From NCBI RefSeq assembly GCF_018873765.1, contig NC_057925.1, positions 16,503,568 through 16,567,567 on the forward strand: a stretch of 64,000 bases of DNA, written 5' to 3'. The notes beneath the pieces are model-generated. The model made no database searches and was not told the DNA's origin. It saw only the letters and a program-made list of their open reading frames with translations. The stretch's first letter is position 1, and each line of letters starts with the position of its first letter. Below, one piece after another: positions 34,706 through 45,470 of this stretch. The position numbers and the translations under genes were made by a program. The DNA comes from Telopea speciosissima (taxonomy: Eukaryota; Streptophyta; Magnoliopsida; Proteales; Proteaceae).

Positions 34706-35888
34706 CCGGAGTCAAATGGAAACCAAATAAAGGCATTTGTGATATCTCCAATAGCAACTTCAGATTTGATGACAATAGCAATTAATGTGTTCATGGCTCG
34801 AATAGATGAAACAATCAAATATGGCTTGGTAATGATGCTCATACCTCGAAATCAAAGTAGATATGTGAAAGCAATAAAGTTTAAATATGGATCGTCATAC
34901 GTACTATCGATGTCAAACCAATTGAACGAGAGGGAATCATGGGTTGTGACATCGTTGTGATGTGAGTAGAAATACTTTTGTGCTTTCAAAACAAAATCTG
35001 GTTCAAGACTTTCGAAAACTCAATGTTCATCGTCGTACTCATCCCGGTACTTGTCGAAAATTGGGGGTTTACCCAAATCAACCTGAACAAAAATTTGTTC
35101 TTCCGCAACATCATTCATCGTCGTCTGAATTTCATCTCTTATGTTGACATCCTCCATGGGAGCTGTACGATCACCTCTATGCATGGGCATTATCACAACT
35201 TCTCGCTCTCCTCCAAGCTCTTATACCAAATAATATAGCCTAGTTGGAAGATACAGATCGGGAGAGTCAAGAAGAACAACCCAAACACAACAACAAAAAA
35301 ATCATAATGGGTTTAATGTGACTCTTCAAGGACACGGGAAAATTGCAACTCTTCGAGGATGCAATGTAACTTTCCAGGGTTACGGGGTGAACACTTCAAG
35401 GTTCAAAATACTCAATAGAGTAAAATTTAATTAATCCATTCTTCACTAATTACATTGACCAAAGCTCCTCTAATTTATAGAAACCCAAAACTCAAATCTA
35501 CGGGTAAGATTAAAGACTATAAAAAGGAGACTAATTCTAAGATTACATTGCCAAGAAAATAAAACCCAAATTACCTAAAATACTTGAAATTAAAAAAAAT
35601 AAGAAGGCATAAGAAAATCGTCCCACATAGCAGTTCCTAAGTGGCAGATTCTTCTTGTGGAGCAAGTCAACTTTAATTCCTATCTTGTAGGAATAAGGAG
35701 AGGAAGGCAAAATTACTTCAAGATTGCCCACGTTTAGAACTTCTTTTGGGCATGCCAACCTTCACATAGTTTCCTAAAATGTAGGACGGAAATAAGGCAA
35801 AGCCTTCATGTAGAGTTGACCCATTACATAAGCCAATCCTCTCAAAATCACAACTCCTTGAATAGCTCTCCAAATCCTAAAATATCGG
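34706..35888. other. Interior of the direct-repeat element, no coding recognised
   Basis: No known domain is seen on either strand. The sequence is AT-rich, with a short repeated theme (GTGACTCTTCAAGGACACGGG, GCAACTCTTCGAGGATGC) at about 35317-35395. It belongs between the two probable LTRs. Confidence 0.45.
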
Positions 35889-36199
35889 AAGGAAGAAAAC
35901 ACTCTAACTCACGCATGGTATGATGATCAAATCCTCCCCAAAATTTAAGTCTTAGATAGAATTTCTAATTCCTAAAATATAGGAATGTGATTATAGTGAA
36001 CTATAGAAATCGGTTAGGGGCTGCTTGCCATTTTCTTAGGGATGCCATGTTGTCCAAATCGTGATCGTTCAAATGAGATCTTCTTGAAGTCAAATCCAGA
36101 TGGCAAAGAATGAATCGGCGGCCTTGATTACGTGGCCTAGTCCTAACCGATGAAGCTTGATCTTGACTCCATTTGGCATGCAGGTGTGGGCCTACATCA

Positions 36200-36621
36200 G
36201 TAGATTCTTGCAGAATCTATACACTAGACTTGCGACACATGTAAGGGGTCTGTAATGTTGGAGTCTAATCCCAAACGGTTGGTCTAGGCTGATATTGGAC
36301 AGGTAGGAGACATTTTTTATTCGGGAAGGTATTGTTATGCATTTTGCATTACTGTCACGAAAATTCTGGCAGAATCTAAGAACTGGTGTTATGTATGACA
36401 AAAAGGCAATGAACCAATTGACTTTAGATCTGGTTTTTATTGGGGATTATCATAATAGGATGAATATTAAACCTATAAATTTTAATTAACTTAGTAATCC
36501 ATAAGAATGTACTCCATCTGGTACATTCACAGTTAATTAAGTCAGCCTTGGAGGAATTACGGGTAAGAAATCTACAGATTCCATGGTGATACATCCAAGA
36601 TTCACCGAACCAGTCAACGAC
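36200..36621. other. Spacer, possible LINE RNase H remains
   Basis: No gene is certain. The plus strand at about 36490-36610 reads weakly like a LINE RNase H segment (a VIHKNVLHLVHSQL-type stretch). This would fit with the LINE tail at 37731 after removing the inserted LTR, but the match is too weak to claim. Confidence 0.3.
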
Positions 36622-37730
36622 TGCCACGTGTCACAAAGCGACCCGCTCCAGAACCAAGGAGAACCAACCGGGGGTCCCACCCGGGCACGGCCTGCACCCA
36701 GGCGTTGGCCTTACCCAGGCGCTGGCCTCACCAAGGCGCCGGCCTCACCCAGGCACCAGCCTCTCCCAGGCGCGGCCTCACCAAGGCGGCGGCCTCACCT
36801 AGGCGCTGCCTCACCTAGGCGCCGGCCTCACCCAAGACGGCGGCCTCAGCAAGGCAGCGGCCTCACCCAGGCGCCGGCCTCACCCAGGTGCCGGCCTCAC
36901 CCAGGAGCGGCCTCACCAAGGCGGCGGCCTCACCCAGGCGGCGGCCTGCATCCAGCGCCAGCCTCACCTAGGTGCGGCCTCACCAAGCGGCAAGGCGGCG
37001 GCCTCGCCGCAGCGGACCTCACTACCTAAGAAGGCGGGCGCAGCCTGTCACCCAGCGTGACCTCACCCGCTGCCTCAGCGCCTCGGCCTCACCCGGCCTC
37101 ACCCAGGCGTGGCCTCACCCAGGCGCAGCCTCTCACCTAGGCGTGGCCTTACCCAGGCGCCGCCTCACCAAGGCGGCAGCCTCACCCAAGCGCCGCCTCA
37201 CCCAGGCATGGCCTCACACCCAGGTGCGGCATCGTGGATGCAGACGTGATATACACGAACACCGAGGTCGCTCATCTATGACCCAATCGTGTCACTATAG
37301 ACTTATGCCACCACCAGGACTCTGGGCCACTGCTTAGAGGTCACGTCACCCAGACGGATTCAAGCACCAATGACGTTATCACCACACGCGAGTATCTACC
37401 CGCCAAGGATCTTGATACCACCAGGACACTCCCTCCCGCGGGGAGATGACCAATCGGGATAGAGCCTTACTACCCAGGGCCTCTATCCACTCAACGGCAC
37501 ACTCTCCATCAAACTGGGACTCTCCACACCGCCATACACTACTATAAAAGGAAAGGTACACCACCCTTAAAGGAACATCTAAACTCATATTGAATAATCA
37601 CTATTCATCTGTTAGCTCAGGAGATCTAACTTTGGCATCGGACAGCCCTAGGCCGGAACCACACCGGTTCTCTCTGTTGACCCCTTGGTCCACTTGCAGG
37701 TGACGGCACTCGCAGGACCGCTCGACGATT
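36622..37730 (+). mobile_element. Ty3/gypsy-type LTR region with internal minisatellite
   Basis: The 3' half has the usual order of a plant gypsy LTR: a CTATAAAAGG promoter box at 37543-37552, CTCATATTGAATAATCA, CTAACTTTGGCATCGGA and GGCCGGAACCACACCGG, then TTGACCCCTTGGTCC. The 5' half is taken up by a GC-rich minisatellite. No coding region follows; LINE RNase H sequence begins at once. The boundaries are approximate. Confidence 0.6.
36690..37225. repeat. GC-rich minisatellite, ~17-18-bp unit
   Basis: About 28-30 variants of the unit GGCCTCACCCAGGCGCC or GGCCTCACCAAGGCGGC stand head to tail for about 535 bp. All frames are open over parts of it because the repeat lacks stops, giving low-complexity SPRRRPH-type peptides. 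These should not be taken for a gene. It is a sharp GC peak in an otherwise AT-rich region. Confidence 0.9.
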
Positions 37731-38099
37731 TCTTGATGCAACACATGGTATTTTCCAGTGACTTTGTCAAGATTGGCTTTATCTCTAGTAGTTTCTATCA
37801 TCTATTTGAGTGGAAAGTTTCTCACTGCTATAGAGAAGCAAAGCCTCTTGTTGACTTTCTAGCCAAATCAGTTACGAGATTGCAGACCTCAAGCTCGATG
37901 GCGCCCATGCCTCCCTCAATGCAAGCAGAATTACTTATGGATGCTCAAAGGCGTCCAAGATTTCGCTTCTTGTGATGTGTTGTTAGCTTCTTTTTTTTTC
38001 CAGTGTAGCGAGCTTTCTTCCCCTATTGATGGCCATGCCGAAGGTGGGTTAATTTCGCTATTTTGTTGGAGTATCTGGCTTAATCTAGTGTGACTTCTG
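37731..38099 (+). mobile_element. LINE 3' end A (RNase H tail), interrupted by copia
   Basis: The plus strand encodes HLFEWKVSHCYREAKPLVDF, then LAKSVTRLQ and QAELLMDAQRRPRFRFL with a stop at 37973. This is the end of a LINE RNase H. A LINE-type 3' UTR (TGGCCATGCCGAAGGTGGG) is interrupted at 38100 by the copia element and resumes at 42714-42770, where an A-rich tail ends it. Confidence 0.8.
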
Positions 38100-41000
38100 T
38101 GAAAGGATAACAATAGAAGATAAGATAGGATAGACCCCAGGAGATATAGAAGATAAGAGTTCACCACACTCTTAATCTTACGGTGATGTTGTATTTATGT
38201 TGTACGTGATATGCACGTTACATTTGAATTTAAATTTCAAACAACAAAGAGGAGTTGAGTTTGAATGCAACACAAACTCCTACATACAAGGAGATGAAGA
38301 GAAGAAATAAGAAGAGGATAAGTTGTTAGCACTTTGTGTGGGATAAGCCTTGACTCGATCAACATGCACACCGTTGATGGAGTTCAAATTCAATTTTGAA
38401 TTTGAATTTGATTTCTCTTCTATATCCTTAATACGCCCCCTGAAGTGAAGTAGTCGGTCCATGAGAGTGAGCTTGGTACGTAGAGCACTAAACTGTGGTC
38501 ATGGCAGGCCTTTGGTCATTATATCTGCAATTTGATCTTGACTTGGAACAAAACGGACATAGAGTTTCTTGGCAGCTACATGTTCTCGAACAAAGGATTT
38601 GCTGCAAGATACGTGGCTCCAATATTATCACAGCATAGAAGAGGAACTGGACTTGAAACACCAAGATCTGCCAATAACTGTTGTACCCATATGAGTTCGG
38701 CAGAGGCATTTGCCAAAGCTTTATACTTAGATTCTGGAGAGGTCCTTGCAACTGTGTGTTGCTTCTTTGAACCCCAATAGACCAGGTTATCGCCTAGATA
38801 TATGCAGTAACCACCTGTTGAGAGACGATCATCTGAGCAACCAGTCCAATCTGCATCTGTATATGCACTGAGATGTAAGGAGGAAGAGACACAAAGATAA
38901 ATACCAAGATCCAGTGTGTCCTTGATATAACACAGTATGCGTTTGATTGCAACCCAATGCTCTGTGGTAGGGGAATGCATGTACTGACAAACCTTGTTAA
39001 CCGAATAGGGTATGTCTAATCTGGTCAAGGTTAAGTACTGTAAGGAGCCTACTGTGCTCCTGTAAAGAGTTGGATCTGAAAACGGTTGTCCACAGGTGCG
39101 AGACAAATGTGAGGTGGAACTTGGTGAGGACATAGGCTTTGCTGCCTCCATATTCGTCTTTTTCAAAAGATCCAGGGCATACTTGGTTTGAGATAGATAA
39201 AGTCCTGAAGAGGATCTTGTTGCCTCTATACCAAGAAAATAGTGTAAAGTGCTAAGATCTTTGATAGCAAACTCATTTGCTAATTGACGAGTAACAGTTT
39301 GTACTTCCTGTGCAATTGTACCAGTGATGATTATATCATCAATGTAGACCAGAATATATATGAGTAGGCTATTCTTGTGTCGAACATACAATGATGTATC
39401 TGCTTTGGAGGAGTTGAAACCTAGTGTTACCAAAAAAGAGCCAAGCCTATGAGCCCAGGTCCGTGGTGCCTATTTAAGTCCATACAAAGCACGTTGTAGA
39501 TGATAGATATGATCTGGCCGGGTAGGATCAACAAAGTCCTGTGGTTGTGTCATATAGACTTTCTCTTCTAGGGTGCCATTCAAAAAGGCATTTTGGATGC
39601 CCAATTGCCGTAGCATCCATCCTCTAGACACAGCTATAGAAAGAACCGTTCTAATGGTTGTTGGCTTTACAACTGGGCTGAAGGTATCGAAATAATCGAC
39701 TTCCTTCTTGTTGGGTAAAACCTTTTGCTACTAGATGAGCTTTGTATCTAGAGACCGTTCCATCAGCATTTCTTTTGATTCTGAATACCCATTTGTTACC
39801 AACCACATTGAGAGTGGGTGAGGGTGATATGAATTTCCATGTCCCATTTCTCATTAGGGCATCAAATTCGTCACTCATTGCCATTCTCCACTTTTTATCC
39901 TTACTGGCAGCAGTGTAAGAGGTAGGTCCTTCTTCTTGGGTGGATATGGTGGAGAGAAGGGCTTGTGGTAAAGGATGCCTAGTGGCAAGGAGGTTCAGCT
40001 TCAAGACCGGTTTGGTGGTTCCAGCCCTAGAGCGGGTTACCATGGGATGGGTGCTTGGGTTTGAATTCGGATTTGGGACTAGAACAGTGGATTGAGGTAG
40101 TGATGTGGGTTGTTGGGCTAAAATAGGCTGTATAGGCTGATCAATCATGGGTTGAGTTGGTTCAACCATGTCCAAAGAGGATGCAATGGGCTATGTTGGT
40201 TCGGCCATGTGGATTGAGGATGCAATGGGTAGTGGCCCTAGTAGTGTCACTCGTTGGGAATTTTCATTTGGGCTGCCTGAATTTTGAGATGCTTGGCTCG
40301 AGTTGTGGAGTGCTCGGCTAGGGCTGGGACTTGGAGTAGGTAACGTGGGGGTTGGGAATTTACAGCCCTATATTCTCTATGGGAAGGCGGGAGGGAAAGA
40401 TAACACTAGTGTTGATAAATGTGGGGTTGGGAGAGATAGGGGGAAGTTACAGATTTGGTTGAAGATGTTTTATAAGGAAATAACATCTCATCAAAGATTA
40501 CATGTCTTGAAATGTAAGTCTTCCCACTGTTGATGTCGTAACACTTGTAGCCTTTGTGGGAATCGCTATACCTAACATAAACACATTGAGTTGTCCTATA
40601 CTCCAGCTTGTGTTTGTTGTAGGGCCTCAACCAAGGGTAACAAGCACATCCGTACGTCCGCAACATCTTGTAATCAGGGTCTTCCTTAAACAATGTTTGA
40701 AAGGGAGACTTGTTCTTCAACACTGGTGTTGGTAGTCTATTTATTAGATATGCTGATGTGTCAAAGGCTGACCCCAAAATTGCATTGGTACACATGCATG
40801 TGCCATTAGGGATAGTCCCGTTTCTACCAAATGGAGATGCTTTCGCTCTACCCTTCCATTTTGTTCAGAGGTGTGGGCGCATGAGTACCTATGCACTATT
40901 CCTTTTTTATGAAGGAATTTGTCCAAAATTTTATATTCACCAGCACCATCTGACTAAAAATTAATAATCCTACAGTTATGGTAATTTTCCACATATGCAT

Positions 41001-42708
41001 TAAATTTCATGAATATAGTCAATGCCTTTGACCTTCTTACTAAGGGAAAAATCCAGGTATATCTACTATAATCATCAATGAAAGATATATATTAAGTATA
41101 AACTTGAACCGATGGTATTGGTGCAGGTCCCCAAATGTCATGAATCAACTGAAAAGGTGTAGAAGCAGTGGATTTATTCAATGAAAAAGATAATTTATGG
41201 GACTTTCCCATTTGACATGAGCAACAAATTGAATTAGAAGCAGTAGAAGACACTGGCAGTTTCAAACTGTGAATAACACTATTCATAATTTTAGAAGAAG
41301 GGTGACCAAGACGGTCATGCCAGATTGACTTGGAAGTTCTTTCGCCAATGTAGACACTAGGCTGATTATTGAAATTGGAAGAAGACACTGCTGTTGTGGG
41401 AAGACGATAAATACCATCTTTATTAGTTCCTTGAAGTCGAACATTCCCTGTTCAAAAATCCTTCACAAAACAATAGGACGGGTGAAATTCTAAAACAACA
41501 TCATTATCAACAGTGAATTTACTAATAGACAGCAGATTTTTTGTTATTTTAGGAGCATGTAAAACATGATTCAGATGAAATTTACGAGCAGAGGAAGAAA
41601 GAGAAGAACTGCCAGTATGATGAATGGCCGAACCTGCACCGTTACCAACTCTAACTTGATCAAAACCAGTGTATGGGTTGTTGAGATGCATATTCCCTAA
41701 GTTAGATGTCAGATGGTGTGATGCACCAAAGTCAGGATACCAGGCCGAGTCATAAGAGACCATAGGAGTGGCAAGGAGAGCCTCCGGTGGTGTAGGTTGT
41801 GCTAGAGCTGCAGGAGCCTGGAAGTTGGGATTTTATATCTGTTGTAGCAGGAAAGAGCCGAATAATAGCCACGTCGACAGATTTGGCACAGGGCCCAATT
41901 GTTCTGTCTTGGCTGATTTGAATAACTATTGCGACCTCTTCCACGGCCGCATCAATAGTTGTTGCTCCTCTCCTTGTTGGTATTGGTTGGCAGTGAAGGA
42001 GTGGGAGTTGTGGCATCAACATTAGCTTCAATGGTTGGCAGATCTAGTATGGGAGATTGTTGTTCCTTGAGGATTTCTTGGCTTAGAAGGAGGCCAATGA
42101 AATCATCGAGGGTAAGTGGATCATTCCTAGTAGTGACAGGGGTGCCAAATGACTCATATTCATTGCCTAACCCTTTGAGAATGCTGAGAACAACGTCTAA
42201 ATCTGCCACATGATGAGAAGCTGCAGCAAGGTTTGCGACCAACTCTTTGACCCTATGAAGATAGTCAGCCATGGAGCTGGTGCCTTTTTTTATTTGCAAC
42301 AATTGGTACTTAAGTTGCATCACACAAGCCTGTGAATGAGAGACATACGTGCGTTCCAGGGTTTTCCAGGCAGCATGAAAGGATAACAATAGAAGATAAG
42401 ATAGGATAGACCCAGGAGATATTGAAGATAAGAGTTCACCATGCTCTTAATCTTACGGTGATGTTGTATTTATATTGTATGTGATATACTCGTTACATTT
42501 GAATTTAAATTTCAAACAACAAAGAGGAATTGAGTTTGAATGCAACACAAACTCCTACATACAAGGAGATGAAGAGAAGAGATAAGAAGAGGATAAGCTG
42601 TTAGCACTTTGTGTGGGATAAGCCTTGACTCGATCAACATGCACACATTTGATGGAGTTCAAATTCAATTTTGAAGTTGAATTTGATTTCTCTTCTATAT
42701 CCTTAATA
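38100..42708 (-). mobile_element. Ty1/copia retrotransposon with both LTRs, TTCTG duplication
   Basis: A fossil copia element of 4609 bp on the minus strand. The LTRs are 38100-38433 and 42376-42708 (about 333 bp, roughly 4 percent different, so fairly young). Target duplication TTCTG at 38095-38099 and 42709-42713. Reading down the minus strand: gag of the UBN2/copia type (LKYQLLQIKKGTSSMADYLH), protease/GAG-pre-integrase (WYPDFGASHHLTSN, WHDRLGHPS, CCSCQMGKSHK), integrase (SCAHTSEQNGRVERKH), then reverse transcriptase and RNase H (LVYIDDIIITG, ALANASAELIWVQQLL, CDNIGATYLAANP). A purine tract AGGGGG lies beside the lower LTR. It is broken, with several breaks in the reading frame. The LTR ends read TATTAAGG...CCTTTCA rather than the usual TG...CA. 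Confidence 0.93.
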
Positions 42709-42775
42709 TTCTGTATATTCTTTCTTTTATTTTTCTTATTAATACAAATGACCTTTTAACAAAAAAAAAAACTAT
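42709..42775 (+). mobile_element. LINE A tail and poly(A)
   Basis: After the TTCTG duplication the 3' UTR of LINE A continues (TATTCTTTCTTTTATTTTTC) and closes with an A-rich tail at 42761-42771. LINE B starts directly behind it. Confidence 0.75.
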
Positions 42776-44084
42776 ACGGGGAAACCATTTGCTGCCTAGA
42801 CATTCTTTATTTGGTTGGAGACTAGCTCATGAGAAATTACCTGTTGATGATCTAAGTTGTAGAAGAGGGGTGCTTCTGCCATCTAGATGTGAATTCTGCT
42901 TTGAAGAGATCGAATCGGTTAGGCAAATTTCCTTAGATTGTGTCTTTTTGAAACAAATTTTGCAATGTTTCCTAGATTGTTTCGGGGTTAATGGTTTTCG
43001 CCATCATTGACATTGGATCTGTTATAATGGTGGAAAAAGGAAATCTAAAGTACTTTCCCTTAAAAGTGCTTGGAATTCTGGAGTGATGTTAATTCTATAC
43101 AATATTTGGATAAAAAGAAATGCACGAAGATTTGATGGCAAGAGGAAGACTGCTCCACTTATTTTTAAATTAGTGTTAAAAGATCTGTGTCAGCTGGGAT
43201 GTAAATTAAAAGATTTGATCAGATCTGTTTCGGACCTTCTATGCGCCACATATTTGAATATTCCAATACTTTCCCCTACTCCGCAACGGATTCGTGAAGT
43301 TGGGTGGTGTAAGGGAAAAATATCACCTCAATTTGTCTACCCATCAATTTCCTTCCCTCTAATAGAAGGAAAGGTGGTCATTTCGGTCCCCTATTGGATG
43401 GAATTGAGGAAATTGAGGGGCAGACAAATTGAGGGGATACAGATCCGTGGTGTAAGCCAAATCCAGGATGGACTAAATTAAATATCGATAGGTGTTCTCT
43501 TTTGGAATCCAGGAAGAGCAGGGACTGAAGGAGTTTTTCGTGATGATAAAGGAAAAATGGTTTTTTCTTTCAACATATACCTAGGTGTTGGTACGAACTT
43601 TGTTTCTGAAACGGAGAGTCTAGTCCGTCCAAGGTTTGGCTTTGCTAAATAAATGGGAGTGCGCTACCTATGGATAGAGAGTGATTCTTCATAATCAATT
43701 CCTTGGTTTGTTAGTCAATCCTAGATGTATGTCAAAGATTTCTTGGATTCCATACCATTGAAAATAACGCATTGTTGCAGCCAATGCTAATCCAATAGCA
43801 GACTTACTAGCAAAGGATGCAGCTAAAAAAGGTACTTCGATTGATTTCCCTTCTCATATTCAGTTGGAACTTGAGCGGGATGTTCAAGGCAGACCACAGT
43901 TTCAGTTCTCTAGTTAAATCTTTTTATCTTTGTTAGTCTGAATTGTTCCCTGCCGATGACATTGCCGAAGGTGGGGCTTCTCAGGCTAAATTGTTTCTTG
44001 TATTTGTCTAGGTATATGCCTGGACGTTAACTCTGTAACTTTGTTTATTATAATTTATACTTGCTGACCTTTACCAAAAAAAAA
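42776..44084 (+). mobile_element. LINE B, 5'-truncated: zf-RVT, RNase H, poly(A)
   Basis: A plus-strand LINE 3' part. It has the RT-associated zinc-binding stretch (RHSLFGWRLAHEKLPVDDL, CEFCFEEIESVRQISLDC, 42789-43010), the linker ILYNIWIKRNARRFDGK (43089-43139), and RNase H (CSLLESRKSRD-like start; later ANPIADLLAKDAAKKG, QLELERDVQGRPQFQFS, stop about 43915). A 3' UTR with CCGAAGGTGGGG ends in an A9 tail at 44076-44084. Frames change several times. A small MULE-type MITE sits in it at 43314-43446. Confidence 0.85.
43314..43446. mobile_element. MULE-type MITE, 133 bp, with 10-bp duplication
   Basis: The terminal inverted repeats are GGAAAAATATCACCTCAATT at the left and the complement of GGATCTGTATCCCCTCAATT at the right; complementarity continues through AATTTGTCT and AATTTCC for about 45 bp. 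The flanks GTGGTGTAAG (43304-43313 and 43447-43456) are identical, giving a 9- to 10-bp target duplication as left by Mutator-like transposases. It splits the LINE B codon run WCK/PNPGW. Confidence 0.9.
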
Positions 44085-44135
44085 GGTAATTCCATAATGG
44101 TGGAAATGGGTGCTCTTTTTGAACTACCATTGTGA

Positions 44136-44639
44136 GAATCGAGATCCTCTACTAGAGTGGTGGAATATTGACGATATCGCCTTCTCCTACGGTTTTACAT
44201 TCCATGTATGACTCAATCTCCTATTTCAAGCAACCATAATCACATGCGATATGGACTCTACCACAATTGGAAATCGTGATCACATGCGATATGGATTCTT
44301 TCACAATCTCTGTCAATCTAATACACTTGCAACCATAATCACATGCGATATGGACTCTACCACAGTTGAAAATCGTGATCACTTGCGATATGATTCTTTC
44401 ACAATCTCTGTCAATCTAATATTCTATGTAATCTCCATTATTTGTTTCCTTGTATAAGTCAATCTCTTGTAACTTGTATATATACATTCCTCTATTGAGG
44501 AATCATGCATAATCAAAGAATAATATTACACTTGACATGGAAAGAACGCCTTACCCTTACCTGAGCAGGGGTAAAGCGGTCTTTACCGCCTTGCTGTGTG
44601 TAGGACTACCGGGCAGGCAGAAGTAGAGGATCTAGATTC
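44136..44639. mobile_element. GC-rich foldback element with nested LTR-like sequence, 12-bp duplication
   Basis: The ends GAATCGAGATCCTCTACT (44136) and AGTAGAGGATCTAGATTC (to 44639) are inverted repeats. Outside them CTACCATTGTGA is duplicated exactly (44124-44135 and 44640-44651). The right arm holds CGCCTTACCCTTACCTGAGC and GGGGTAAAGCGGTC, the core shared with the other GC-rich foldbacks. The left half is replaced by AT-rich sequence that looks like a solo copia LTR (about 44156-44525; TATATATACATTCC near the end). Confidence 0.7.
44233..44425. repeat. Tandem duplication of a 98-bp unit
   Basis: The unit ACCATAATCACATGCGATAT ... TGTCAATCTAAT occurs twice head to tail (44233-44330 and 44331-about 44425) with few differences. 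Each unit itself carries two ATCAC(A/T)TGCGATATG motifs. It lies inside the LTR-like sequence and may be a U3 enhancer-type repeat. Confidence 0.8.
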
Positions 44640-44651
44640 CTACCATTGTGA

Positions 44652-45104
44652 ACCCTTAGCGGAGAGGGTGCGAGAGATAGTTATAAACTTTGGGAGTAGT
44701 GTATGTGAATTTTGTTGTGCTTTATATTAATGATTACTGAGGTGTAGTATATCAACTACAAGCTATCAGTACCCACCCTTTCATTCTCCAAAATCCTCAT
44801 ACCATGCCTTACACATGCCCAAAAATCACGTAGCAGAGTGGTGGAATATTTCGTTCACAATATGATTAATTCCTCTTGATGTTGTGCATCACTGGTTTAC
44901 AATTTGAGTGATGCACATGTTAATATATTGAATAATGGCAGTTTGTAATTTCAAGCATTATCCATGGTCTGAATTGTTATAATAATAATATGTGGTGTAA
45001 TTATTTGTCCTATAAATCTTCTACAATTTCTTTCCAATCAGCATAAAATATAAGGCCTTGGCTTTCCCTCTAAAATTACTTTATGAGAGAGGGATGGATA
45101 TGTT
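44652..45104. other. AT-rich spacer
   Basis: No gene is seen. The string AGAGTGGTGGAATATT at 44834-44849 repeats that at 44154-44169. Confidence 0.5.
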
Positions 45105-45114
45105 AACAATATAC

Positions 45115-45298
45115 AGATACTGTACGGCGCGCTGCTCGTAACGACCTAAGCGGCGTAGACTAAGCCACCTGCGCAAAGACCGCGTTACCTCTCCCCAAAC
45201 GTCTTGCTCGAGCGAGGGTAAGGTGGTCATTGCGCAAACAGCCCAGTCTACACCACACAGGCCACTACGGGCAGCTGGGCCATAGAGGATCTGTGTTG
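45115..45298. mobile_element. GC-rich foldback element, 10-bp duplication
   Basis: The left arm AGATACTGTACGGCGCGCTG ... CGGCGTAGACTAAG ... TGCGCAAAGACCGCGTTACC pairs with the right arm GGTAAGGTGGTCATTGCGCA ... AGTCTACACCACACAGGC ... GGCCATAGAGGATCTG. AACAATATAC is repeated at 45105-45114 and 45299-45308. It is most like the element at 57730-57917. It inserted at the very edge of the foldback at 45304. Confidence 0.88.
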
Positions 45299-45303
45299 AA
45301 CAA

Positions 45304-45422
45304 TATACCATACCCTAGCACCCTATGTGTCTATCTCTCTCTTCCACCCTAGAAATGGCCCCTTAACCCTCAAAGAGAAGAAGAGAGAGATAGAAACATA
45401 AACTGCTAGCATATGGTATACT
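45304..45422. repeat. Foldback MITE, 119 bp
   Basis: The arms are TATACCATACCCTAGCA and CTATCTCTCTCTTC and their complements AAGAGAGAGATAG and TGCTAGCATATGGTATA. It shares the ATGTGTCTATCTCTCTC block with the foldback at 12092-12259. A (CT)n microsatellite follows at 45443-45472. Confidence 0.8.
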
Positions 45423-45438
45423 ACAAAATTGTAATTAT

Positions 45439-45470
<32 letters not shown>

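Larger units (their letters stand above)
32968..36199 (-). mobile_element. Element bounded by ~310-bp direct repeats (probable LTRs), broken
   Basis: Bases 32968-33274 and 35889-36199 are direct repeats at roughly 93 percent identity (theme AACACTCTAACTCA, GGTTAGGGG, GGCATGCAGG). On the minus strand they start TGATG(C/T)AGGCCCA, and the lower one is preceded by a purine tract AACTTGGAGATAA, as expected for an LTR and its PPT. The interior shows no gag or pol that I can recognise and contains a complete gypsy-type solo LTR at 33346-34705. Family unknown; broken. Confidence 0.6.

Noticed and set aside
34739-35238. Small plus-strand frames as genes
   Set aside because: No known domain; they lie between probable LTRs and are not accompanied by splice or promoter signals.
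36690-37225. CRISPR-like array
   Set aside because: The units are contiguous degenerate tandem repeats of 17-18 bp without unique spacers, in a plant nuclear context.
36583-37337. Overlapping open frames giving Arg/Pro-rich peptides
   Set aside because: They are translations of the GC-rich minisatellite, which has no stops in several frames; no start context, domain or conserved ends.
44233-44425. CRISPR-like or satellite array
   Set aside because: Only two 98-bp units, inside LTR-like sequence; a simple tandem duplication explains it.
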